Shown piece by piece: positions 23,321-35,131 of a stretch of DNA of 64,000 nt; the stretch's first letter is position 1; each line of letters begins with the position of its first letter. The DNA is taken from positions 126,589,386-126,653,385 of the forward strand of contig CM053026.1 in assembly GCA_028564925.1 (NCBI GenBank). The letters are read 5' to 3'. This DNA comes from Lithobates sylvaticus (taxonomy: Eukaryota; Chordata; Amphibia; Anura; Ranidae). Both the position numbers and the translations under genes were made by a program. Under the pieces are notes generated by a model that was not told the origin of the DNA, searched no databases, and saw only the letters and a program-made list of their open reading frames with translations.

Positions 23321-24710
23321 TAATAGTCTTCATATTAAACCCTCACAATCCCTTTGCGGAAACCAAAATGACCAATACCCCAGCACTGAAAAAGCACCAG
23401 ATCTTTCAATATGGGCATCCCCATCCTCTGAATGACAACAGGCACACATAACACAAATGTTACATGCAGACTACGGAGTTTCATAGCTGGTAGATCCTTG
23501 TGCCAGTTAGAGGACACAGGTGAACCTCCATATTGGTATGGAGCTCAGCATCTGTATTTGGTATAGTCATATCTTGGAGGTGCATGAGGATCCTCCAACG
23601 GATTCTTTTAGTGCACCTATCAGTTTCTCCCCCCACGACCCCCCAGCATTTTAACAACGCTGTCCGGGCATCTTACCTGGGTGGCCTGTGAGGCACCATG
23701 CATCCCCCCTATCTATAGTCTTTAGAATCATCAGTGCTGAATCTGTGAATCCATGTAGAGGTCTCCAGTCACTTAAATAGAAGGTCTGTCTTTGGGGGTA
23801 TATCGCCAATGCAGAAGGGCTGAGAGTAAAATTTTGCATGCCTCCCCTCCTTCTCCTATCTAGATCTCCTGCAGATCCATCCCTTGGTTGAACCCAAGCT
23901 TACTATGGAGATTGTGTGTATCTGATTTTGAAGTTTTAGTCTGAATCTGTAAAGACATGGACTGAGCCTCCCTTTACGCTCATATGTTGCGAGATATTGC
24001 TGTATACATGTTGCATGTTGTTTCAAGGTCAATATGTACATATTTTCCTACTGAAAAATTATTATATAAAAAAATATTTTATTTTATTTTTTTGCATTCC
24101 TTTTCCTTTCATTCACTGATTGTACTGGCTATGCTTTCATTACAATAAAAAAAAAAAAAAAAACTGTTAAAAAAAAAAAAAAAAAGAAATTGCATGCCAT
24201 TTAGCATTAGGAGAGTGCCTTTGGAGGTAGAAGGGGATGGATGTGGGCCCTAATACCACCTGCATATAGTCAGATGCCACCAGGCTGTTCTTCACTAGTG
24301 GACTAAGTAATTAGGTTGGGGACTTTTTTTTTTCTTTGCAGGGGGCAGGGTTTTTATTTCTATTTTATTTTTTAATAACGGTTTAGCTATACAGAGGAAG
24401 GGACAGAAAATTAAATTCTTGCATTTGGCTGATTAAATATGCTATATGTGGGCAAATTAGTCTTTAGCTGTGGATACCTTGATATGCCGTATTCTTGTCC
24501 ATCCAAGTTGACCCCGATGAAGTGGTTGAATGACAACTATATACACAACTAGATGTCTACTTGACCTCAAATATGGAGGAAGGCCCATAGATTGGTAATT
24601 TTTGGACTTTCTCTGCAGATAATTGACCTTTCTTGGCTCATAACTGGCCTATCTGTTGGCACCTAAAGCTTACTGTAAGCTATTATTCTCAGCTTCAATA
24701 GATTTATAGT
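23321..24710. other. unclassified non-coding DNA
   Basis: No gene or repeat end recognised. Poly-A tracts lie at about 24147-24163 and 24170-24185. Confidence 0.4.
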
Positions 24711-25415
24711 TTAACCACTTCTGTACCGAGCCTATTCTGGCACTCCTCTCCTACATATAAAATCATTTTTTTTTTTGCCAGAAAATTACTCAGAACCCTC
24801 AAACATTATATATGTTTTTTTTTTGCAGACTCTAGGAAATAAAATGGCGGTCTTTCAACGGTAAAGTGAAAGATGATGTTATGCCGGGTAAATAGTTTTC
24901 TAACATGGAACGCTTTAAAATTGCGCACAAATGGCGCCAAACTTTGGTACTTAAAAATCTCCATAGGCGATGCTTTAACATTTGTTACAGGTCACCTGCT
25001 TAGAGTTACAGAGGAGGCCTTGGGCTAGAATTGTTGCTCTCGCTCTAGCACTCGCAGCGATACTTCACACATCACATGTGTGATTTGAACACTTCTGTGC
25101 GCGAGCACGTGGCCGGTTCACTTTTTTTCACTTTTATTACACTTTCTCTTTAAAAAAAAAAAATTTTTGATCACTTTTATTCCTATTACAAGGAATATAA
25201 ACATCTCTTATAATAGGAATTGTGCGTGACAGGTCCTCTTTATGGAGAGATGTGGGGCCTATAAGACTTCACATCTCTCCTCTAGGCCGGAAAGATCAAA
25301 AAAATTCAAACAAACAATCTCTGCGTTTCCAGCCAAGTCCCCAGCAAGGTTTACTTCTGCCGGGCGGATGTGACATCATAACGTCGCGCCAGGGCCTCCG
25401 AAGGTCATAGATAAC
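24711..25415 (-). mobile_element. TTAACCACTT-family element, one end only
   Basis: TTAACCACTTCTGTACCGAG at 24711 is the complement of the right end of the copy at 39445-40771 (..GGTATGGAAGTGGTTAA). The order of shared blocks (TGCCAGAAAATTACTCAGAACC, GGCGCCAAACTT, CTCTAGGCC..AAGATC) runs opposite to that copy. It breaks off near 25415 without the other terminus. Confidence 0.65.
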
Positions 25416-25976
25416 TGGAATAAGCCACAAAAATGATCAGGCGCCTGATGAAAGGGACAACATTGTGGGGAAAATGACAAATAGGCAAACCAGTGGACCT
25501 TAGCTGCTAGAACTCACTCCTGAGGAGAAGAACCATAAGAAAAAGATGCAAATAAAATCTATATGCGCTTAGGTCCAGGTGTAGCCGTGTTACTTGTATT
25601 ACCTGGCATAAAACATGGGAATACCAGTTTTGTAAACAAGAAGTAGTAGTTTATTGAAGTAAAAACCTTTAAAAAGGCCACAGCCACCCCTGTATCAGAA
25701 TATATACAGACGCTACTCTCACTACTCTACACACCTTGGATATTGTATGCAGGCGAAAAAAATGGGCCTGGAGGTAGCAGAAATGGGCCCTTCCTTATTT
25801 GTGCAGCTCTACAGAAGATACCTTTCAAGTGTTAAAACATTTTTGGTTTTCATTAAATAAGTAAAAGTTCAAAGCAGAAAAACAGAGAGGGGTCAACCGG
25901 TACTTTTGTTTCCCGAACTCCAGCTCTACAACCTGGGGAACTCAGAATGCAAATATAGGCTTCCAGTTCCCAAGGT
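25416..25976 (+). other. non-coding DNA with hammerhead-like motif
   Basis: At 25445-25472 the plus strand reads CTGATGA, then AAGGGACAACATTGTGGGG, then AAAAT: an exact CUGAUGA core, a stem-forming stretch (ACAA/TTGT) and a GAAA-like element. This fits a decayed Penelope-type hammerhead. The rest has no gene. Confidence 0.35.
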
Positions 25977-26591
25977 ACCGTATATACTCGAGTATGGCCG
26001 ACCCGAATATAAGCCGAGGCACCTAATTTACCACAAACAACTGGGAAAACTTATTGACTGAGTATAAGCCTAGGGTGAGAAATGCGCAGCTACTGTAAGT
26101 GGAGGGTCAACGATGCCCATTTGCAGCCTCACTGTGCCCATGCAGATGGACACAGTTGACCGATTTGGGGCCCTGTATCTCGAGGTCACTTAGTGCTAGG
26201 AACCCCATATATGTTGTAGTGCTAGTTCAACTGGGTTTGAATGCCAAATTTGAAGTTCCTAGCTCCAAGTGTCCCCGAGATCTGGAGCCCCAAATTCGGG
26301 TCAGAAAATCTCAAGCACTTTTCTGCAGAGAATGACATTTTCCGAACCAATTTTGGGGCCCTGTATCACTTAGTGCTAGGAACCCCATATTTGATATGTT
26401 ATAGTGCTAGGTCCACTGAGTTGGAATCTTGGGATTCCTAGACCCAAGTGGCCCCGAGATACGGGGCCCCAAATTCGGGTCGGAAATTTTTTTTTTTGCA
26501 GAAAAGTGCTTGACGAGTATAAGCCGAGGGGGGCACTTTCAGCACAAAAAAATGTGCTGAAAAACTCGGCTTATACTCGAGTATATACGGT
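25977..26591. mobile_element. 615-bp element with ACCGTATATACTCGAGTATA ends
   Basis: Exact inverted ends ACCGTATATACTCGAGTAT (25977) and its complement ending at 26591, with a second pair just inside (AAGCCGAG.. / ..CTCGGCTTATA). The core is an imperfect tandem duplication of about 185 bp: TTTGGGGCCCTGTATC...CCCCAAATTCGGGTC begins at about 26164 and again at about 26352. Non-coding. This end sequence is widespread in vertebrate DNA, but I do not assign a superfamily. Confidence 0.8.
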
Positions 26592-27184
26592 AGATCTTTG
26601 GCTTCTCCCCCTGTATGGTAACACTGGCCTACGTACAGCAGGCATTTACAAAGCATTCAGCACACTTCGGGCATCTCTCTTGAGAACCATAAAGCACACT
26701 TCAGTGTGCTGAAAGCTTACTAACAACAGGTTTCATGTACAACCAGCACTCTCATTATTATCAGTGTTCAAATGCAGTCCAGAACGAAGGGGTGCTTTAA
26801 GAGCTTCAGGATAGCTGCTCAAACATAGCTAAAAGCTTGATAAAACGGCTGTTGTATATAAAACAGACATGGAATAAGTTCCTCTTGACGAAAACGGCTA
26901 AATCAAGCAACATCGCTTTATCTTGTGCCGAAAAGGGATTACAGAGAGGGGCAGCATCGGTGAGGAGGTAATTACAGCCAGGGATGCTTTTTCTTTGCTT
27001 TCATGGCCTCTTGGGGCACCATTAATACATTTGTTTGGAGTTGGGCTTTAAAGGTGAACTTCAGGGGGGGGGAACAAAAATGCTCCCTGCAGTGGAGCTG
27101 CCCCATACGTTTAGTTCTACCCTTTTTCGGCCGCTCGCGGGGGGTAAAACCGCACCGGCGGCAAAAACGACGGTATAGCGCTGC
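26592..27184. other. unclassified non-coding DNA
   Basis: No gene. The part 27100-27180 (TTTTTCGGCCGCTCGCGGGG...) resembles the centre of the TAA-flanked elements at 38091 and 56645. Confidence 0.4.
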
Positions 27185-27545
27185 TTAAAGCGGAGGTTCA
27201 CACAAAATTTGAACCTCCACTTTTCGTAAACCCTCCCCCCTAAGACAGGTATTTGCACCCACTTCCGGGCATAGACTTCCACGGGAGTCTACGCCTCTTC
27301 CCGTCCTCCCGCTCTGTCTGCTGGGACACACACGGGTCCCAGACACAGCAGGGACCATTCGGATTGCGCTGCACAGTAGGGAACCCGGAAGTGAAGCCGC
27401 AAGGCTTCATTTCCGGATTCCCTCACCAAGGATGGTTCAGCTTCGGGTGCCGACATCGCTGGACACTGGGACAGGTGAGAGTGTCCTTATTTTAAAAGTC
27501 AGCAGCTGCAGTATTTGTAAAATTTTCGCTGGACTCCCGCTTTAA
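27185..27545 (+). mobile_element. TTAA-flanked AGCGGAG MITE
   Basis: TTAA-AGCGGAGGTTCACAC at 27185; right end GGACTCCCGCT-TTAA to 27545. It contains the GTCAGCAGCTGCAGTATTTG block (about 27498). About 353 bp without the TTAA flanks. Confidence 0.85.
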
Positions 27546-28469
27546 ATATAACAGATTCTCTGTTCTTGCAGATTTCTCCAGTTTGTAAGAGCAAACCCCA
27601 CCGCCCCGTCCCACCTTTGTTCTGGCAGTCAGGTGGCCATTGACAACATCAAGTTCGATGCAGAGCCTATAGAGCTGTATGGACAGTGTTGACGCCATGG
27701 GACAGTCCACTGCTGGAGTAGAGGAGACATCGGCTGCCGGGGGAGTGGGGGGGATCAGATTAAGAAAAGTGAAAGTGCTTTTAACTGCCCCCTATACCTA
27801 AATGAGCATTTAACCCCTTAGGCCCCTTTCACAGTAGTGGACAGGTCAGGTCCACGTCTCCTCTATGGAGCAGCAGGTGTCAATGTACATAGGTCCATTG
27901 ACACCTGCCAACATCTGATCCGGTCCGCTAAAAACAGATGGATGAGGATCCGTTCCCCATCCATCTGGCAGATCGGATGCCAGTCAGGTGTAAAACAGAC
28001 AGACAGTCCATTTACATCCGACCACCCATAAAGGAGAGTGGGGTGTGTCTGTGTCCGCTCTGCATAAGCGGAGCAGAAACAGACCAGCAGACCAGCAGAC
28101 AAATTCCCCGCTGAGCATGCAGACTCCAATGAAGCCCGCCCAGTGAAGGTGTTTACCTTACAGTGCGGGAACAGCTCCAGTGCAAGGGATTTTTTTTTTC
28201 TTGCTGGAGATGGACTTTAAATAAAACCTCTAAATTATTTTGACCTGCATGCGCAAAGTACAGGTTTGCTTTAGGCATGTGGCCTTAGGGCTCATTCACA
28301 CACATTGCGGTGACCTGCATTTTTCCCCACACTGGATTAATGCAGATCACATCTTTCATGCATAGAAAATAATTGTTTTCCATGTTCTCCGTTCATAACA
28401 CAACACTGGTGGAATGTGCAACACATTAAATTGCAGACATACTGCGTTTTTTTTGAAGCGCACTGATGT
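27546..28469. other. non-coding DNA with MITE ends
   Basis: No gene. TTAGGCCCCTTTCACA at 27818 and TTAGGGCTCATTCACACAC at 28286 look like single ends of TWA-flanked 'TTTCACAC' MITEs, but I cannot find the partners. Confidence 0.4.
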
Positions 28470-28892
28470 CACACTAGGGGTTATTTACAAAAATAGTGCA
28501 AAATCTGGTGCTGCTCTGCATAGAAACCAGGGTGGATTTGATTTAAACCACTAGTATAAAGGCTTAATTTAAATCAACTCAATTTAAATCGTAAGAGAGC
28601 AACTGTCATCTCTGTACCACAGAGGCTCCTCCTCTGACCCGCTGGTGATGCAACAGTAACACAACAATGTGAGGGAAGTGGCGGCAGCAGGTGAGTGGAT
28701 GCCCGCTAACAGGTGCTGCCACGATGAATCTTAAATGACAGGTGCTCTTTAAATGCAAGGACTTATTCTTGCTGGTAGTTAGAATCTTTATTTGCAAAAA
28801 AAATTAAGGTTTCCTATTTGGAATAATAAGCTGTCAGGTTAGCAAATATTCCCAAACTGGGTCTCTTTTATGGCCTGTTGCCTTTTTGCTCC

Positions 28893-29365
28893 TTAAAGTG
28901 GAGTTGCAGCCAAAAAAAAAATCATTAAATGTTCCTAAAAAAAAAAAAAAAAAACATTTGGAAAAAAAATGTTTTTTTAACTCACCTGGCTGTTGCTAGG
29001 GGGTCTCTTGTAGTCTGCCTCCTTCAGTGCCTGGGCTGGTGACATCACTTCCCCTCAGCGCAGGAAGGGCTCAACTCTGCCCCCTCCCTCTTGTCAATCA
29101 TCTGGGACATGTGACAGGTCCCAGATGATTGCGCGGCCACTCGAGGCGCTGCTCGCGCATGCCCGGCTGTGAAGCCACAGCCGGGTGCCCACAGTTACAA
29201 TTCCGGCGCTGCCGAGCGAAGGGGGGGGGACGAGCGGGGGTTCGATCCGCCGCATCGCTGGACCCTGGGACAGGTAAATGTCCGATAATTAAAAGTCAGC
29301 AGCTGCAGTATTTGTAGCTGCTGATTTTAAAAAAAATTTTTTTTTAAATGGCAACTCCACTTTAA
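28893..29365 (+). mobile_element. TTAA-flanked AGTGGAG MITE
   Basis: TTAA-AGTGGAGTTGCAGCC (28893) and GGCAACTCCACT-TTAA (29365), a near-perfect inverted pair. It shares GGACCCTGGGACAGGTAAAT-type and GTCAGCAGCTGCAGTATTTG blocks with 8413-9135. Confidence 0.9.
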
Positions 29366-29395
29366 GCTATGTGCAGAAAGATCACAATGTTTATT

Positions 29396-29790
29396 ATTAT
29401 TATTATATATACAGGATTTATATAGCGCCAACAGTTTGCGAATCGCTTTACAACATGAGGGCAGACAGTACAGTTACAATAAAATTCAATACAGGAGGAA
29501 TCAGAGGGCCCTACTCGTTAGAGCTTACAATCTAGGAGGGAGGGTCAAGTGATAGAAAAGGTTATAGCTGTGGGGGATAATCTGATGGAGAAAGAAGAAG
29601 TACAGTTGTTTAGGTGGGGGCCAGATAGGCTTCTCTGAAGAGAAGGGTTTTCAGGGATTGTCTAAAAGCAAACAGAGTAGGAGATAGTCGGAAAGATTGG
29701 GGTAGGGAGTTCCAGAGGATGGGTGAGGCTCTGGAAAAATCCTGGAGGCAAGCACTGGAGGTGACGAGGGACCTAGAGAGCAGGTTTATA
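29396..29790 (-). mobile_element. L2/CR1-type LINE, 3' end
   Basis: Minus-strand frame at about 29775-29613 reads RASPILWNSLPQSFRLSPTL then FAFRQSLKTLLFREAY, the standard C terminus of L2-like LINE reverse transcriptases ('..AP.LWNSLP..IR.AP.L..FK..LKT.LF..A'). It is followed by a 3' region ending in GGCGCTATATAAATCCTGTA and (TAT)n, the family tail. It is 5'-truncated: only about 50 codons of the protein remain. Confidence 0.85.
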
Positions 29791-30022
29791 AGCCGCTTAT
29801 AAGATTTTACTTTCATTTTTACTGCTTGCCATTCCTCCTCACCACTTAGAGCCTGGTACACATGCATTTCTCTACAAGCAATCATACAGTTTGTAGTGTA
29901 CATAGATTTGCAAAACAATGGGATAAAGGAAAAAATTCCTAAACTTTGTTTTATCTCATGGTTACTGTAAAATTGTGTGAATGCATCAATGCGGTGCATG
30001 TGATCTCAGCTTGCATTCATTG

Positions 30023-30268
30023 AGGCCTGATTCACACCTATGATGGTTGCAGTTTGCATATTGCAGATGCATTTTGCAATACATACTTTTGATCCATTGA
30101 AGTCTGTGGAACCGAAAACCAGAAAAAAAGTCTCTGGCCCTTTCCATAAAATGCACACAGATGTGAACTACATCCATAGGAAACCATGTTAGTAAACTGT
30201 AGTGTGTTTCTGCAAAGCTGAAAACACACACAAAAAAAATAAAAATGCATAGGTGTGAACCAGGCCCT
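30023..30268. mobile_element. MITE with AGGCCTGATTCACACCTATG ends
   Basis: Left AGGCCTGATTCACACCTATG; right CATAGGTGTGAACCAGGCC, its near complement. About 246 bp, non-coding. Related ends occur at about 42515 and 49090. Confidence 0.75.
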
Positions 30269-30461
30269 AATGTGTTTACCAAAAATGTAAATATTGCAGA
30301 ATATACAACCTCATGCTACATAACTAAGCTCCATTTCATGCTGAATACTAAACAAAAATATTAAAGTTTCTTAAAGTGAAAACTATCTTTAGATAGATTT
30401 TTTACTCCAAAAGCATTTTATTAAAATAAGTTTGATTTAAAAAATAAAAAAAAAATCTAAT

Positions 30462-31397
30462 TTAACCTCTTCCTGTCAAATGACAGCTGGGCAGTACGGC
30501 TCTCATTCTGGGCGGCCGTCATATGACGTCCAGCTAGAACGACCGCTCTCGAGTGCCCCCGGTCGCACGCAGCACGGCGATCGCGACCACACTGTGTTGG
30601 TAGGACACGGTGCGACCCCGATCTGTGGTGGCCCTTTAACCATGTGATCGGCTGTGTCCAATCACAGCCGGCCACATGTAAACAAGGAGATGCCGGTAAT
30701 CGGCGCTCCTTGCCTCACACTGACAGAGACCGATCAGCGGCATCTCCTCACAGGAGGACATCTAGGGATATAATCAGGGCACTGATTACAATTAAGTGCC
30801 ACCAGTGCCAAAACTGTGTGCCCACCACTGCCAATCTGTGCCCAGAATTGCCAACAGTCTGTGCCCACAAGTGCCAGCAATCAGTGGCCATTAGTGATGT
30901 CAGTCAGTGCTGGCTATCAGTGCTGCCCATCAATGTTCATCACTGATGTTCATCAACGGCACCCATCATCAATGCCCATCAGTGCTGCCCGTCCGTGCCC
31001 ACCAGTGCCACCCATCAGTGCCGCATACCAGTGTCACCTATCAGTGCCCATAAGTGCAGCATATTCCTGCCTCATCAGTGCCACCTTATCAGTGAACGAG
31101 AAAAATTACTTATTTACAAAATTTACTGACAGAAACTAAAGAAAAACTTTTTTTTTTTTTTAATTTTTGGCCTTTTTTTTTTTTTTTTTTTTTTTTTTAG
31201 GAAAAAAAACCCCCAGGCAGGAGTGATTAAATACCACCAAAAGAAAGCGCTATTTGTGTGAAGAAAATGATAAAAATGTCACATGGTTACGGTGTAGCAT
31301 GACTGCGCAATTGTCATTCAAAATGTGATGGCGCTGAAAGCTGAAAAATGGCTTGGGCAGGAAGGGGGTATAAGTGCCTGGTATTGAGGTGGTTTAA
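30462..31397 (+). mobile_element. TTAACC-family element
   Basis: TTAACCTCTTCCTGTCAAAT at 30462 and GTATTGAGGTGGTTTAA at 31397. The middle (about 30800-31095) is a run of loosely repeated CAGTGCC/CATCAGTG pieces. The block TACCACCAAAAGAAAGCGC (about 31231) is the family signature. The open frame at 30816-31139 is only this repeat. Confidence 0.75.
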
Positions 31398-31560
31398 AAA
31401 AATAAAAATAAATCTATGATTTTCATCCACCCTGATAGAAACCAATCAGCTTGCAGGTTTTATTGCCAAAGCTTAATTGAACAAACTGAACATAGAAGCG
31501 GATTGGCTACCATGCACAGCTGCACCAGTTTCTGAGCGCTCCAGTTTCAAATAAAGTTAC

Positions 31561-32552
31561 AGTAATAAAAAAAAAGTAAACACAGTGTGATGTGCCGACA
31601 CGCTCCCTGCCAGCTGCCTACATGGTAAAAACAGTGCGTCTTACAGAACAGGCTAGTGTAAACCAGCCCTTAGTCTAGGGACCTCACAAATATATATTTC
31701 CATCTCAATCCTGATAGCCAGATAAATGCTGTGCCTGTTCAGACACATTCTCGCCATCTGTATATCAATGGAAAATAAAAATATTAAACTTGGCACCTAT
31801 CATTTGCCATGTGCAATGGTGAAAAAAGAGAGGCCATCCAAGGTACCCAGGGTGGTGGCTCTTACTGTGGTTAAAAAATGGGTGTGGAGGGTGGTTCACA
31901 ATGAGGAATTTGTAGGACTGGAAATACATGTGCCGCTGTAGTGTCTCCGGAGATAAAATTAGACACAGTTCCTCCACGCCAGTCTACAGGCTGCGACAGG
32001 CACTTTCAGGGGTTAAACAGACAAGTGCTAGCATTTGAAATTATTTCCCCGACCATAGATTGTTTCCATGGCAACCAGAAATAGGGGCGGAGTCTCACAT
32101 CCACCCTTCTGCAAGAGAGTGTCAAACAGAGCTCAACCACCTTGCAATTTCTCTTTCTTTTCCGTGCCTTTTGTTAACAGAAAATTATAGTATTTTCCAT
32201 CAGAACACGAGCCGAGCCATTCCATCAGTGGGCATTAGAGGGAACCCCCCTGCCCAATCCTACACTTCCACCATGGTACTCTACCCACAACTTTCCTTCC
32301 TGGGTATGGATAAGAGGGTGGAAGGGTTTCAGTTGCCGGTTTCCCCCTAGTTGGAGAGGATTGCCCTCAGAACATGCCCCTGAAAGAAGAGCGAATACGG
32401 GTAGAAGGTCTCTCGTTTATTAGTCTTATCAGAATATGGAACCCTACAACTTTATCCAACATCAATTTTCATATAAAAAAAAAAAAAAATTAAAAAAAAA
32501 AAAAAGGGTTTTTGGCTGGCATTCCAATTAAGCCTCATGCACACTGGGTGTT
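31561..32552. other. unclassified non-coding DNA
   Basis: No gene. At about 32527-32552 AAGCCTCATGCACACTGGGT looks like one end of a MITE, cut by the TTAACC element that follows. Confidence 0.4.
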
Positions 32553-33677
32553 TTAACCAATTCAGCACTGGAAGATTTTACCCCCTTAATGGCCAGGCCA
32601 CTTTTGCGATACAGCCCTGCAGTATTTTAAACGAACAAATGCGCGGTCGTGTGATGTTGTAACAAAATAAAATTTATGTCTTTTTTTCCGCACAAATAGA
32701 ACTTTCTTTTGGTGGTATTTGATCACCTCTGTGGTTTTTATATTTTGTGTTATAAACAAAACAAAAAAAGCGACAAGTTTGAAAAAAATAAAACATAAAT
32801 GAAAAACAAACAATACTTTTTACTTTCTGCTATAAAAAAACACATCCAATAAAAAAATAAAATAAATAAAAACAAAATGTCTTTATCAATTTAGGCTACA
32901 TATTTTTGGTAAAAAAAAAATCTCAATAAGCGTATATTGATCAGTTTGCGTAAAAGTTATAGCCTCTACAAACTATAGGATATTTTTATGGCGTTTTTAT
33001 TTTTTTTACTAGTAATGGTGGCGATCAGCGATTTTTAGCAGGACTGCGACATTGCGGTGGACAAAAATTGGACATCTGACACTTTTTTTGGGGAACCAGT
33101 GACATTAGTGATCTGTGCTAAATAAATATGCACTGTTACTGTACTAATGACACTGGTAGGGAAGGGGTTAACATTAGGGGCGCTCAAAAGGGTTAAGTGT
33201 ATCCCTAGGGGGTGCTTGCCAACTGTGTGGGGGATGGTCTACCTGGGTGAAGACAGATTGGTGTTCCTGCTTAGCAAGAACACAAAAGTTTGTCACCATT
33301 CCACGAGCGGGCGCAATTTTGAAGCATGACATGTCGGGTATCAATTTACTCGGTGTAACATTATTTTTCACAATATAAAAAAGTAAATAAAAAAAAAAAA
33401 AATTGGGCTAACTTTACTGTTGGTCAGTTTTTTTAATGCAAAAAATTTATTTTTTAAAACATACTATAACTGTGGTTGTCAAAAAAAAAAAAAAAGAAGT
33501 GCGCTCGTAAGAACGCTGTGCAAATATGGTGTGACAGAAAATATTGCAACAGCCGCCATTTTAGTCTCTAGGGTGCTAGGAAAAAAAAAATTATATATTA
33601 ATGTTTGGGGGTTCTAAGTAATATTTTAACTTGTAAACACCAAATCTCAGAAAGAGGCTTGGTCCTTAAGTGGTTAA
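32553..33677 (-). mobile_element. TTAACC-family element, ~1.1 kb
   Basis: TTAACCAATTCAGCACTGG at 32553 and GGTCCTTAAGTGGTTAA at 33677. It carries the signature block (TTTCTTTTGGTGGTATTTGA, about 32704) and a right portion (GCATGACATGTCGGGTATC..., about 33325) shared with 40305 and 33940. Non-coding. Confidence 0.75.
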
Positions 33678-33689
33678 AGAGAATTTTTT

Positions 33690-33990
33690 TGGAAAGTGCT
33701 CCCATCTCCCCATGTTCACATGCAAAGGCGTATGCACACGCCGGTCCCGCAGGCATGCAAACAGCGATCGTCCCGCACATGTGAGGTATCACTGCGAACG
33801 TCAGATCATGGGCAGCAAATCCTAGCACCAGACCTCCTGTGTAAATCTAAAGTAGTAACCTGCTAAGGCTTTTAAAGCACCACCTATGGATTGTAAAATG
33901 TACATTTGTCACTGTTGCACAGGCGTGTGCAATTTTAAAGCGTGACATGCTTGGTATCCATTTACATTTTACCAACAAAAAACCTTACCT
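33690..33990 (+). mobile_element. TTAACC-family fragment
   Basis: Blocks CACATGTGAGGTATCACTGC, CTAGCACCAGACCTCCT and AAAGCGTGACATGCTTGGTA parallel 40130-40325 in the same order. No termini are found. Confidence 0.6.
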
Positions 33991-34783
33991 CTAATGAAGT
34001 GTACCCTATGACCTGCAGGCTACTGTAAAAATCCTCCCTCCAGTGATGCCGGCTCCTCTTCGCAGATGTGAACTGCCGGTGCTGCATGGGTAAACTGATC
34101 ACACCACTCATCCTTCCTTTCAGCCTCTCTCATCCATTCTTTGTATTCTTTTCGCAGAATGCAAAGAGAGGAGCAACTGATGAATGACAGGATCCCCCTC
34201 CTCCATTCACAGAAGACTTTGCATTCTGTGAAAGGAATAGCACCACAAGAAGGATCCAGCATCAACAAAGGACTTTTACAATAAACAGCAGGCAGAAGCA
34301 CATAGAATACACTTCCTTATGGGACAATTTATATCCCTGGTGCTGTATCCCCAAAAACATTTTTTCACTAATTTTCAGCTTTAAAGGATATTAACCCAAG
34401 AACAAAAATGTAATATACGACAGCTTAACAGTCCTTTGATGCAGTGGCTGCATTCATTTCTGGCTAAGTATATTTTCTGCAAGTACAAAAAAAAAAAAAA
34501 AAAGAAAAAAAAAGAAGAAGAAGTGTTGATCCTGCCAGAAATTCAGTTTACTAGTATCTTCCACGTTCTAAACAGTGCTCTGAGCAGATATCGCAAACAT
34601 TATCAGCTTTCCAAGACATCTTCTAGGAGCCACAAGGCCCCTTTGTAATAAAAAGGAGAGGGAGGCGTTTTGTAGTCCAAAACAGCAGAGTAGGCTTAGG
34701 TGACAACACTGAACTGCCATGAATACAGTACAGTGGAGGAGTCTTCACACTCCAGGACAGGAAGTGCATTATTAGCAGATAAC

Positions 34784-34820
<37 letters not shown>

Positions 34821-34832
34821 ACACACACACCT
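33991..34832. other. unclassified non-coding DNA
   Basis: No gene. Poly-A/GAA tracts lie at about 34486-34524 and 34790-34819. Confidence 0.4.
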
Positions 34833-35131
34833 CATTTGCCTAGGCAAGAAACCAGGAAGTAACTGCAGAAATGTAAAAAAATATATATTTTTATGAATGC
34901 TAGCAGCATAAGGATTAAAAATAGTCAATGTTGAAAGAGTAACGTTCCACTTCAAAAACAAAAATGTACTGGTGAGCTGGTGCGCTGCAACATAATACAT
35001 TTTTGTTTTTAAAGTGGAACTTTACTCTTTCTACATTGACTATTTCTAATCCTTATGCTGCTAGCATTCATAAAAATATATATTTTTTTACATTTCTGCA
35101 GTTACTTCCTGGTTTCTTGCCTAGGCAAATG
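34833..35131. repeat. 136-bp-arm palindrome with 27-bp loop
   Basis: Left arm 34833-34968 and right arm 34996-35131 are reverse complements at about 132 of 136 positions, separated by 34969-34995. The arms contain TAGCAGCATAAGGATTA and AACCAGGAAGTAACTGCAG. The right arm runs into a MITE end (TTTAAAGTGGAACTTTACTC, 35009-35028), so the palindrome may be two head-to-head copies of one MITE. No gene. Confidence 0.9.

Larger units (their letters stand above)
28528..31434. mobile_element. hAT-type element with four repeats inside
   Basis: Ends CAGGGTGGAT (28528) and ATCCACCCTG (31434), flanked by identical ATAGAAAC (28520-28527 and 31435-31442), the 8-bp hAT duplication. The next bases, TTGATTTAAA / TTTTC, extend the ends only weakly. 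Its 2.9 kb consists mostly of other repeats: an AGTGGAG MITE, an L2-type LINE tail, a TTCACACC MITE and a TTAACC element. No transposase remnant is seen. Confidence 0.75.
28470..31560. mobile_element. outermost repeat of a four-level nest
   Basis: The text left of the hAT insertion (…GCAAAATCTGGTGCTGCTC) continues right of it (CAATCAGCTTGCAGGTTTTA ... CAGCTGCACCAG), and the two outer parts are partly complementary (CTGGTGC.GCTCTGCAT vs ATGCACAGCTGCACCAG). This indicates a short fold-back MITE about 200 bp long split by a 2.9-kb insertion. Terminal limits are approximate. Confidence 0.55.

Noticed and set aside
28240-28470. GCTCATTCACACACATTGCG considered as a complete MITE
   Set aside because: Only one terminus recognised; no inverted partner within several hundred bases.
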